The notes under the pieces are model-generated. The model was given only the letters and a program-made list of their open reading frames with translations, was not told where the DNA came from and did no database searches. This document shows positions 6,815-12,113 of a stretch of 18,197 bases of DNA, in pieces (positions within the stretch are counted from its first letter, which is position 1; the number at the start of each line of letters is the position of its first letter). Source of the stretch: Acidobacteriota bacterium (GTDB taxonomy: Bacteria; Acidobacteriota; Vicinamibacteria; Vicinamibacterales; SCN-69-37); the NCBI GenBank assembly GCA_024653875.1, contig JANLHE010000481.1, positions 1 through 18,197 of the forward strand, read 5' to 3'. The position numbers and the translations under genes were made by a program.

Positions 6815-7018
6815 CCGGCGGGATCTCCATCCGCCGCGCACCGCAAACACCGCGCAGTCAATCCGCACGTCGAGATGCACCGCGAGCCGGTAGAGCGCCA
6901 CGCGCACGCAATCAGCATCAGACGACAGCCCGATCTTCGCCTTCATCTCGTCGACAAGATCGCGCTCGCGCGGGACCAGCGGGCAGCACAGCGTTGAGAC
7001 ATCCGCCGCGCGTCTCAC
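6800..7018 (-). CDS. Small ribbon-helix-helix-like protein (72 aa)
   Basis: A GTG start at 7018 gives a GTGA overlap and has GGGGAAGG upstream. The central stretch PRERDLVDEMKAKIGLSSDADCVRVALYRLAVHLDV reads as two helices separated by a G-L-S-S turn, with a pattern (sssdadxvRxALyrLaxhL) seen in ribbon-helix-helix DNA-binding proteins. The C-terminus is very basic (RGGWRSRRRKAS). It may be a small transcription regulator; this rests on pattern only. Confidence 0.6.
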   Translation of the reverse strand: MRRAADVSTLCCPLVPRERDLVDEMKAKIGLSSDADCVRVALYRLAVHLDVRIDCAVFAVRGGWRSRRRKAS

Positions 7019-7236
7019 GCCTTCCCCTTCACTGCCAGATTCGCACTCAGCGTCCCTACGCGCCCGCACCGCACGCACATCACGGACTGCTGCTCGCACG
7101 CCTCCCCGCCTTCCTCGATGCGCTCCACTGGCCCCAGAACGGCCCTGCCAGCCTTCAGGCACGGGCCGTCGTAAGGACACAAGCAATCTGGGCAGGGAAT
7201 CGTGGCCGGCGCGGCGAACATCTCGAGCTGCGTCAC
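7015..7236 (-). CDS. Zinc-ribbon small protein (73 aa)
   Basis: The GTG at 7236 overlaps the stop of the winged-helix gene and has GGAGGCG as ribosome binding site. The chain begins MTQLEMFAAP, then CPDCLCPYDGPC and later MCVRCGRVG, giving two Cys pairs for one structural zinc. Its opening resembles that of small phage proteins carried next to replication genes. No function is known. Confidence 0.65.
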   Translation of the reverse strand: MTQLEMFAAPATIPCPDCLCPYDGPCLKAGRAVLGPVERIEEGGEACEQQSVMCVRCGRVGTLSANLAVKGKA

Positions 7237-7658
7237 TGGCGCGCCTCCGTCGTCCGACGCGCCTGCAGAGCCCCCCATTGCCGTTCCGTCCCTACGGTCC
7301 GCGCGCAGATCGCGCCGCGCGTCACCAGATCGTTCAGCGCGCATTTCACATCAATCATCGAGGCCCCCAGATCGCTGGCGCACGACGCCAACCGGCCGAG
7401 CGAATGAAACCCCGGCACACAAAACGCTTTATCCAGCAGCCGCCGCGCCACTCGCGACTTCGGCAGAGCTTCTGGCTCTGTAAGGTCTACATGGCCGGCT
7501 GCCGCGTCCACGGCGTCTGCGCCTTCACACATCGGAAACCAAAAGTCAGAACTCGAAAGCCAGACGCGGAACGCAGCGACCACGCTAGGACCGTCACCAA
7601 TGCCGATAAACTTCCGCCTCGCTCCGTCTGCCGCGATCGACACCCGCAGAACACTCAC
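7233..7658 (-). CDS. Hypothetical protein with C-terminal winged-helix-like region
   Basis: A GTG at 7658 (GTGA overlap, GGAGG ribosome binding site) is preferred to upstream ATGs that would run through the previous gene. The 141-aa product has an N-terminal half with VAAFRVWLSSSDFWFPMCEGADAV and a C-terminal half, SRVARRLLDKAF...GRLASCASDLGASMIDVKCALNDLVTRGAICARTV, which reads as helix-turn-helix plus wing. It may bind DNA. It ends RRTTEARQ, nearly the same tail as the preceding gene (RRTTEAHT), due to a shared junction sequence. Confidence 0.6.
   Translation of the reverse strand: MSVLRVSIAADGARRKFIGIGDGPSVVAAFRVWLSSSDFWFPMCEGADAVDAAAGHVDLTEPEALPKSRVARRLLDKAFCVPGFHSLGRLASCASDLGASMIDVKCALNDLVTRGAICARTVGTERQWGALQARRTTEARQ
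7243..7256 (-). repeat. Gene-junction repeat J3, copy 1
   Basis: GCCTCCGTCGTCCG (plus strand) is identical to 7665-7678. On the coding strand it supplies the last codons (RRTTEA) of one gene and the GGAGG ribosome binding site of the next, so a whole stop-RBS-start linker appears to have been copied. Confidence 0.6.
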
Positions 7659-7879
7659 GTGTGGGCCTCCGTCGTCCGCCGGGTTGCCGGTCGCTTGCGT
7701 GGGCTGAGAGCCAACCGCGCAGGTTGAGGCATAAGCCTCACGATTTTGCACAACACGCATTGCCATCGGCCTTCTTTCCAGATCATTCCCGGCCCTTCCC
7801 TTGTGCGTTGACAGTCGCCGAATCCGCACGTCATCGCGACAGATGGAAAAACGATTGACGCCACGGAAAAGAAAGTCAT
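7655..7879 (-). CDS. Small Cys-containing hypothetical protein (74 aa)
   Basis: The ATG at 7879 overlaps the ASCH gene's stop (ATGA). The chain has a hydrophobic start (MTFFSVASIVFPSVAM), then CGFGDCQRTREGPGMIW and WQCVLCKIVRLM, four cysteines suited to one zinc site, and an Arg/Thr-rich tail. If translation began at the internal Met at 7834 the protein would be only the zinc part; no ribosome binding site favours that. Function unknown. Confidence 0.6.
   Translation of the reverse strand: MTFFSVASIVFPSVAMTCGFGDCQRTREGPGMIWKEGRWQCVLCKIVRLMPQPARLALSPRKRPATRRTTEAHT
7665..7678 (-). repeat. Gene-junction repeat J3, copy 2
   Basis: Exact 14-bp copy of 7243-7256, again placed at the end of one gene and just before the GTG start of the next. 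Confidence 0.6.
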
Positions 7880-8532
7880 GTCGCGTGTCCATCGGCGGGC
7901 AGCAGGGCCAGCACTTCGTCCAGGCACATGCGGACAGCCTCCCATCGCGAGGCGTGGCCGATCTCGTCGCCCACAATTGCCGGTTCCGCATCGGCCAGTT
8001 CGATCATCCCGGTCCATTGACGGGCCAAGGTCTGCATCCGCTCCCCCACCTCAGCGGCGGCTAGGAGATCAGCAACGTGCCCGATTGTTGAAAAGCGCAT
8101 CCCGCAGCCAGAGTCACACTCCCACCAGCCGGTAGTTAGACCGCATTCAATTTCAGCGGTCCTCCAAGACACACGCAAGTGAGCACACGCACCTGTGTAT
8201 TCGAACTCGATGCGCGTGACGGGCGAATCGACGTAACAGCCCGTGTGTGACTTCATGAAGAACCAGATAAACTCCTCGCGTGTCATCTGTGGGAAGCCTT
8301 CGCGATACACATCCTGCGGAGTGATGTCGCGGAGCTGCTGACGGCTCACACTGAGCACGCGGACCGGGCCGCCAATCTTCTCGACCGACTCCCCCTTCTT
8401 CAGACCCATGCCTTTCACGACGGGTTGCAGCAGCGTGCCGGGCTTCAAATCCTTCCAGCCCATACGGCGAGTGACCGTCTTTGCCTGCGTGCGGATCTGC
8501 TCGGTCGTGAGCGCGAAGGAGATATTCCTCAT
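7876..8532 (-). CDS. ASCH-like domain phage protein
   Basis: The 218-aa product opens with ISFALTTEQIRTQAKTVTRRMGWKDLKPGTLLQPV and GLKKGESVEKIGGPVRVLSVSRQQL, the layout of phage ASCH-like proteins (a PUA-related beta barrel thought to bind RNA or modified nucleotides). FWFFMKSH-type helix and VTRIEFEY complete the domain by about residue 112. A second part begins near 117, with CDSGCGMRF and a DLLAAAEVGERMQ segment shared in outline with the coiled-coil protein at 12114-12860. Start and stop are ATGA overlaps. Role unknown; ASCH proteins in phages often sit among nucleic-acid metabolism genes, as here. Confidence 0.75.
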   Translation of the reverse strand: MRNISFALTTEQIRTQAKTVTRRMGWKDLKPGTLLQPVVKGMGLKKGESVEKIGGPVRVLSVSRQQLRDITPQDVYREGFPQMTREEFIWFFMKSHTGCYVDSPVTRIEFEYTGACAHLRVSWRTAEIECGLTTGWWECDSGCGMRFSTIGHVADLLAAAEVGERMQTLARQWTGMIELADAEPAIVGDEIGHASRWEAVRMCLDEVLALLPADGHAT

Positions 8533-8566
8533 CGGCCGCTCGCCTCTCGCGTCACTGAATACTCAC
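8529..8566 (-). repeat. Gene-junction repeat J1, copy 1
   Basis: This 38-bp stretch matches 13081-13115 with two substitutions and a 3-nt indel; the shared cores are GGCCGCTCGCCTCTC and TCACTGAAT. On the coding strand it carries a GAGAGGCG ribosome binding site and the ATGA start. Here it also encodes the last residues (VTREASGR) of the upstream gene. Confidence 0.8.
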
Positions 8567-8888
8567 TTGCGAACTCGGGATGTCCAGCCCGCCATTTCGC
8601 CCAAGACGGATCGGTGGCCTTGTGCTGAATCCATTCCGGGTGATCGGGCTTCGCCGCAAATGGTGGTCTTCGGTTCCGACAGCGCGAGCACAGAGAACGC
8701 GCGCCCGCGAGATGCGCGCCGCAGAAATAGAGCCCGCAGCCGCGTTCGCCGCCGTAGGGGTCGTTTCCACAGACGCAACTCAGGCCGCGATCGATCGTCG
8801 CGTGGCACCGTGGATGGTCGCAAAACGCGGGCACGCCATACCCGATGTCCCGATGCCATTTCACATCAAAACCGATCGACCAGCCCAT
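8529..8888 (-). CDS. Cys/His-rich hypothetical protein (119 aa)
   Basis: The ATG at 8888 follows directly after the TAA of the 20-codon ORF and has AGGAGG upstream. The protein contains about ten cysteines: FCDHPRCHATI, SCVCGNDPYGG, GCGLYFCGAH and LCSRC, enough for two zinc sites, then PDHPEWIQHKATDPSWAKWRA. The order resembles small zinc-finger phage proteins with a HPEW tail. Its last eight codons lie in the J1 junction repeat and are probably not conserved. No function assigned. Confidence 0.72.
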   Translation of the reverse strand: MGWSIGFDVKWHRDIGYGVPAFCDHPRCHATIDRGLSCVCGNDPYGGERGCGLYFCGAHLAGARSLCSRCRNRRPPFAAKPDHPEWIQHKATDPSWAKWRAGHPEFASEYSVTREASGR

Positions 8889-8951
8889 TTATCGCGCCTC
8901 CTGTGTCGCCGCGTCCATGTCCAGCCGGTGCCGATGGGCCGCCGAACTCAC
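8889..8951 (-). CDS. Candidate 20-codon ORF filling the only local gap
   Basis: A GTG at 8951 overlaps the upstream TGA (GTGA), has a GGAGGG ribosome binding site, and runs to a TAA that abuts the next ATG (TAAATG). The peptide is hydrophilic, starting MSSAAHRHRLDMDAATQ. Both junctions match the coupling style of the operon exactly, so it is either a real micropeptide or a coupling/leader device. It is too short for any composition test. Confidence 0.4.
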   Translation of the reverse strand: MSSAAHRHRLDMDAATQEAR

Positions 8952-9349
8952 TTTGCCCTCCGCAGGGTGTATTTATTAATTTCCTGCAGCAACGCCCGCC
9001 CGCGTTCCCAAAACCAGATCGCGCCTTCGCCGTTTCGCGCGGGCGCAGCATAGCCCGGAGTCGCAGGCGCGAAGGGTTCGTAAAAATCAGCGAAGTCTTT
9101 TGGATTACAGACGCCAATTTCGCCGCGCTCATTGGTGATGAGCATGTCGCCCCGCGTAAACGGTTCAAGGCCGAGCACCGCGCCGTTAACGAGATAGCAG
9201 TTGTCGTTCTCGTACGTGATTAGGCTCCCCGCGTAATGGAACGACCATGGCATCCCGTTGTGGTAGGTCGCCCCGCTGGCAATCCCATGCGCGACAAGCT
9301 CGTCGAACGTGATGGCATCAACGACTACAGGTTTTAACAGGAACTTCAT
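8948..9349 (-). CDS. Small phage protein of the PGDYG-like type
   Basis: The 133-aa protein begins MKFLLKPVVVDAITFDELV, like the KPVxxEA opening found in many phage hypothetical proteins, and later has FTRGDMLITNERGEIGVCNPKDFADFYEPF, which follows the GDwIitxxxGexyxcxpxdFxxxYe pattern of that group. The start at 9349 is an ATGA overlap. The group has no established biochemical function. Confidence 0.72.
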   Translation of the reverse strand: MKFLLKPVVVDAITFDELVAHGIASGATYHNGMPWSFHYAGSLITYENDNCYLVNGAVLGLEPFTRGDMLITNERGEIGVCNPKDFADFYEPFAPATPGYAAPARNGEGAIWFWERGRALLQEINKYTLRRAK

Positions 9350-9588
9350 CTAATTCTCTGATTCCATTTCTCGGCAAGTGCAGCTTTCGCCTCTGTCTCC
9401 AGCGAGAATGTGCCTTTCCCTGGAATCCATTTCTCGCCTGCCTCTTTAGGAAGCGAGAGGCCACACCGCGAACACTGCACGCTCCATGCGGGGAACTCCA
9501 TGCCGGAGGCCCCTGTGCCAACATACGGATGTGCTACGTACTTAGCCGAGCTTCCGCAACACGGACACGATTTAAGAATGCTAGTCAT
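9346..9588 (-). CDS. Lar-like zinc ribbon protein (restriction alleviation family-like)
   Basis: At 80 aa it has LKSCPCCGSSAKYV near the N-terminus, then WSVQCSRCGLSLPKE and an EAKAALAEKWNQRI C-terminal helix. This is the CPxCG...CxxCG...A..WN.R layout of the Lar family, named for the Rac prophage protein that relieves type I restriction. Most phage members are untested, so an anti-restriction role is a family-level suggestion. Coupled at both ends by ATGA overlaps. Confidence 0.78.
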   Translation of the reverse strand: MTSILKSCPCCGSSAKYVAHPYVGTGASGMEFPAWSVQCSRCGLSLPKEAGEKWIPGKGTFSLETEAKAALAEKWNQRIR

Positions 9589-10151
9589 TTCGCCCTCTGC
9601 GTTGTGTGCTGCTGCTGAGCCTCACGCCGTTTCGCGATGACCGGATTCGTCGCGTAGCACGGGCATTTCTCGACGTACGCGTGTGGCGCGTGCCCTTGCT
9701 TTCGCGCGCACGGATACACCGGCACGGTCAGCGCATACGGCCGCCTCGCGGGATCTTTCAGTGCGCCAGAACCCGCACAGAAATACTCGCGCCATCCGCT
9801 CGATTCATCGTGGCAGTCTTGGCAGAAATACCACGTCCGCGGATCGTCCTCGGACGCCGGCATCGGGAGCAGTTTCGTCGCCGCCGCGCGCTCGGCATCT
9901 TCGCGGGCCAGCCCTTCACACCGCGCACGAAGCGCCCCAAGTTCCGGCAGCGCCGACTTATAATCCGCCCGCGGCTCTTTCCCGAACGCCTCGCACGCGC
10001 GCTCCACAAGCCCGGCGTCGATGTCCTCGAGCCCGCGCTGATACACCACACCGACCGCCGGATCGACCTCTGCTTGCCGGGCCACGGCCAGATACTTCAA
10101 TGCTTCCCGGCGCCGCTCCCCTTGGCTCCGCTCGAACGCCACGACGGTCAC
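9585..10151 (-). CDS. Possible helicase-loader-like phage replication protein with zinc-binding C-terminus
   Basis: The GTG at 10151 gives a GTGA overlap with the replication gene. Residues 10-85 form a helical domain (EALKYLAVARQAEVDPAVGVVYQRGLEDIDAGLVERACEAF) similar in pattern to loader/inhibitor domains of phage replicative helicases, where one helix has wyxxLxDxdxxxvxxA. The C-terminal half has FCQDCHDESSGW, YFCAGSG, YPCARKQGHAPHAYVEKCPCYATNP, a Cys/His-rich zinc-binding arrangement. Location directly downstream of an initiator-like gene supports a replication role. Assignment is by pattern and context only. Confidence 0.55.
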   Translation of the reverse strand: MTVVAFERSQGERRREALKYLAVARQAEVDPAVGVVYQRGLEDIDAGLVERACEAFGKEPRADYKSALPELGALRARCEGLAREDAERAAATKLLPMPASEDDPRTWYFCQDCHDESSGWREYFCAGSGALKDPARRPYALTVPVYPCARKQGHAPHAYVEKCPCYATNPVIAKRREAQQQHTTQRAK

Positions 10152-11038
10152 GGTTCCCTCCTGGCCTGGATGGCGTCATACGCCGCGTCAAAGGCGTGGA
10201 CCGCCCGTGCGCCCTTCCCGAGCGTGCCGGTCGGCTTGCTCGTCACCGTCCCAACCCAGACCGCGAAGTTATTCCGCCAGAACTGCAGCGAATCCTCACC
10301 GACCGACCGACCCGCGAACAGCGTCAACGCCGCGGGATACCACGCCCGAAGATCCGCATCCGCGCTCGCCGTCCCGAGCTTCCCGATGAACTCCGCATGG
10401 AGAAAATCAGGAATACAGAACCCCTCTCGCTCGGCGCACCAAGCGTGCCCCTGATGTCGGCGTTGAGCCCTGCCGTCGATAAGGCTGCCGCTGTGGCGCT
10501 TCCGTGAGCCGTTCCACGCGCCTTCGGCTGTAACGACTCGGCCGGAGTTATCGCGGGTTTCTCTCACGCTCTCTTCCGTTTCGGAAAGATCCAACCCCGC
10601 TGATGCAGACACAGACGCAGACTTCCCGCCCGCGTGCGTCGCGCGCGCGTAGGGAAGCCGTTCGGATTCCGTTTGGATTCCAGTAGGATTCCGATTGGAA
10701 TCCGGTTGGCCTCTATGCCTGGATTGTTTCCGTTCCCGATCATGCGCCCGGTATCCCTCGACCTGGGCTTTTGATGGGTTCCAATCAAGAAAGTCGTGGA
10801 CCCGGAAGTCCTGCCCTTCCGTCTCCCACAGTTTCACGTCGACCAGTCGCTTCGCGTGAGTGAACGGCGCTTTTAGGCCGACAACCAGCGTCGGCACGAC
10901 GATTCTCGGAATCAGCCCGTCCGTGAGGCCGCGGCGACAATAAAGGACACCACAGACCCATAGCCATGAAGCTGCCGCGCCGGCCATGATGATTTTTGGG
11001 TTAGAGGGAAGCCCGTCGTCAAACTTCGCGGTGGCCAT
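10148..11038 (-). CDS. Phage replication initiator / replisome organizer-like protein
   Basis: The 296-aa product starts at 11038 with AGGTGG upstream. Its N-terminal 90 residues (FDDGLPSNPKIIMAGAAASWLWVCGVLYCRRGLTDGLIPRI...VHDFLDWNPSK) read as the winged-helix domain of phage replication proteins, where a ..SHPKv..ag..A..L.. opening and hDyldyNpsk end are typical. The middle (about 95-190) is polar, low-complexity and probably disordered. The C-terminus has LRAWYPAALTLFAGRSVGEDSLQFWRNNFAVWVG, a helical region. Such proteins bind the phage origin, often inside or beside their own gene, and recruit the helicase loader. The highly structured element at 11085-11211 just upstream is an origin/regulatory candidate. 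Confidence 0.7.
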   Translation of the reverse strand: MATAKFDDGLPSNPKIIMAGAAASWLWVCGVLYCRRGLTDGLIPRIVVPTLVVGLKAPFTHAKRLVDVKLWETEGQDFRVHDFLDWNPSKAQVEGYRAHDRERKQSRHRGQPDSNRNPTGIQTESERLPYARATHAGGKSASVSASAGLDLSETEESVRETRDNSGRVVTAEGAWNGSRKRHSGSLIDGRAQRRHQGHAWCAEREGFCIPDFLHAEFIGKLGTASADADLRAWYPAALTLFAGRSVGEDSLQFWRNNFAVWVGTVTSKPTGTLGKGARAVHAFDAAYDAIQARREP

Positions 11039-11224
11039 TCAGAGCCCACCTAAAAGGAGACGGAAGTTGACCTGAAACTGTTGGCTGGTAGAATGAGACG
11101 CAGGCATCATTGGCGACCTCTTCGCCTTGGTGCTTAGGGGCCTTTGAGCGGGGTTCAACCGCTCATTGGCTCCGCCGGTAACGGCGGAAGCAACCATATT
11201 CATTCTACCAGACTTTCGCTGCAT
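11039..11224 (-). CDS. Doubtful 61-codon ORF across the structured element
   Basis: The frame is open from an ATG at 11224 (GAGG ribosome binding site) to a TGA that abuts the replication gene's ATG, so the layout is compatible with a gene. However, it spans the hairpins and inverted repeat of 11085-11211, and the peptide shows no recognisable domain. Conserved RNA or DNA structure could explain the sequence without coding. Kept at low confidence. Confidence 0.3.
   Translation of the reverse strand: MQRKSGRMNMVASAVTGGANERLNPAQRPLSTKAKRSPMMPASHSTSQQFQVNFRLLLGGL
11067..11094 (+). promoter_or_regulatory. Sigma70-type promoter with extended -10, antisense to the operon
   Basis: On the plus strand, TTGACC at 11067-11072 (5 of 6 to TTGACA), a 16-nt spacer and TAGAAT at 11089-11094 (5 of 6 to TATAAT), with TG one base before the -10 box, make the best promoter match found in the window. 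Transcription would start near 11101 and run rightwards, opposite to all genes, away from the replication gene start at 11038. Confidence 0.6.
11085..11211. other. Highly foldable element upstream of the replication gene (candidate antisense RNA / origin region)
   Basis: A perfect 12-bp inverted repeat, CTGGTAGAATGA at 11085-11096 and its complement at 11200-11211, closes the region. Inside are stem GGCGA/TCGCC (11112-11126), stem TGGTGCTT with AAGCAACCA (11128-11135 with 11188-11196, one bulged A), hairpin TGAGCGG/CCGCTCA (11145-11165) and hairpin TCCGCCG/CGGCGGA (11171-11188) with loop GTAA. GGGGCC (11137-11142) can alternatively pair with GGCTCC (11168-11173), competing with the last hairpin. 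The GNRA-type loop and a G-U pair favour folding of the plus-strand RNA. Confidence 0.5.
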
Positions 11225-11231
11225 CTACGCC

Positions 11232-11459
11232 TCATTCTTTCCCGTTTGGACGGCTGTAATTGGTGGGCTCGTGTCCCGAAAAGGTCGGGCTCATGCGGGC
11301 CTGGGCCTTCGCGCACTCGGCTGAGAACTGGTCAGGCGGCACGAGCCACCACGAAGTCGTCGCGGCCGGCGCCTGGGGCTTCTTCGGCAGCCTCACCCTC
11401 ACGTCGTCCGGGACGGGATGGCGGCCGGAGTTTCTAGTTTCGCTGCCCTTAGGCGGCAT
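11232..11459 (-). CDS. Hypothetical 75-aa protein
   Basis: The ATG at 11459 abuts the preceding TAG (TAGATG). The protein has a basic, Pro-rich N-terminus (VRLPKKPQAPA) and WWLVPPDQFSAECAKAQARM, then a polar tail. No family is recognised. The gene ends just before the structured element and antisense promoter. Confidence 0.55.
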   Translation of the reverse strand: MPPKGSETRNSGRHPVPDDVRVRLPKKPQAPAATTSWWLVPPDQFSAECAKAQARMSPTFSGHEPTNYSRPNGKE

Positions 11460-11798
11460 CTACTTGGCCCTCTCTATTGCCGCCCGCGACACCGCCGGCA
11501 AATAGGGATGGGCGAAGGATTCCCCAGCGGCTCGAGACATCCGCGCGGGCTGCTTCACCGCCAAGCCAGAATCACAGAGGGCCGTGAGACGCGGCCTAAT
11601 GCTCGTCACGGGCAACCCCATCTGCTCGGCCAGTTCGCCGCCTGTCACCGGCTGGCCGGCGTCACAGAGGGCCAGGAGGACCGCGCGCTCACGCTGGTTC
11701 AACGTCGGCAGGATGTGCTGGTAGGCGGCCAGCGAAGTATCAGCCATCGGGTGCAGCCGTGGCGACAGCAGCCCAGGAATACAGGGAGACTCGCTCAT
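11460..11798 (-). CDS. Winged-helix DNA-binding protein (MarR-like)
   Basis: Residues about 33-90, LNQRERAVLLALCDAGQPVTGGELAEQMGLPVTSIRPRLTALCDSGLAVKQ, are a clear winged helix-turn-helix: helix, turn, recognition helix with PRLTAL, and wing. The 112-aa protein starts at an ATG abutting the upstream TAG. It lies close to the region with promoter and terminator signals and the replication gene, so it is a candidate local transcription regulator. Its target is unknown. Confidence 0.75.
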   Translation of the reverse strand: MSESPCIPGLLSPRLHPMADTSLAAYQHILPTLNQRERAVLLALCDAGQPVTGGELAEQMGLPVTSIRPRLTALCDSGLAVKQPARMSRAAGESFAHPYLPAVSRAAIERAK

Positions 11799-11876
11799 CT
11801 ACGCTGCCGCCTTTCCGGCGAAGGCTCCACACAGAAGAACAAAGTCTTCCTCTTGGTCCAAAAAAAAGACCGCCAT
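11799..11876 (-). CDS. Candidate 25-aa micro-ORF between two TAGATG junctions
   Basis: It starts at an ATG abutting the previous gene's TAG and ends in a TAG abutting the next ATG. The peptide is MAVFFLDQEEDFVLLCGAF and a short tail. Its first codons contain the T8 run of the terminator-like hairpin, so this may instead be a leader or terminator spacer. Confidence 0.3.
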   Translation of the reverse strand: MAVFFLDQEEDFVLLCGAFAGKAAA

Positions 11877-11887
11877 CTATCGCGGCC
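11860..11887 (-). terminator. Terminator-like hairpin plus U8 tract within the operon
   Basis: On the coding strand GGCCGC and GCGGTC pair (6 bp including one G-U) around an 8-nt loop and are followed directly by eight T residues. This is the classic shape of an intrinsic terminator, though the stem is short. It sits over the stop of the signal-anchored gene and the first codons of the micro-ORF, so it would end or attenuate transcription ahead of the winged-helix and replication genes. Confidence 0.45.
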
Positions 11888-12113
11888 TCCCGGCCTGACA
11901 TCGCCACATCCCGCCGCCCCAGGCCATCGTCAGCACTCCAGGCGGCTCGCTCGCCCACGCCTCCAGCGTCTCGGGCGTCACATCCAGGCGCACGCACTCG
12001 CAGCCGCATGTCGCCTCCAGCGCCCGCTGCTGGCGGTCGCTTAGTTTGTTCACGCCGCAGGACGTGCCCACACCAATGGCCGCGAGCAGGAGCAGGGAGA
12101 CTGGGAGGGTCAC
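11877..12113 (-). CDS. Small exported or lipoprotein-like protein (78 aa)
   Basis: The GTG at 12113 abuts the preceding TAG and has GGAAGGGG upstream. Residues 2-20 (TLPVSLLLLAAIGVGTSCG) are a signal peptide with a cysteine at the expected cleavage site, a loose lipobox. The mature part contains CGCECVRLDV and WASEPPGVLTMAWGGGMW. It could be a small lipoprotein or a membrane-tethered peptide. It lacks the Pro-rich body of typical o-spanins. Confidence 0.6.
   Translation of the reverse strand: MTLPVSLLLLAAIGVGTSCGVNKLSDRQQRALEATCGCECVRLDVTPETLEAWASEPPGVLTMAWGGGMWRCQAGRPR

Noticed and set aside
8408..10507. Long plus-strand open frames over 8408-9223, 9606-10454 and 9683-10507
   Set aside because: All are antisense to coupled minus-strand genes with ribosome binding sites, and their Arg/Pro-rich translations show no domain.
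11145..11165. tRNA-like T-arm (stem around GGTTCAA)
   Set aside because: The 7-bp stem and loop register do not fit a T-arm, and no acceptor, D or anticodon arms can be placed around it.
11085..11211. Integron attC-like or MITE-like element
   Set aside because: No RYYYAAC/GTTRRRY core sites at the ends and no target-site duplication were seen.
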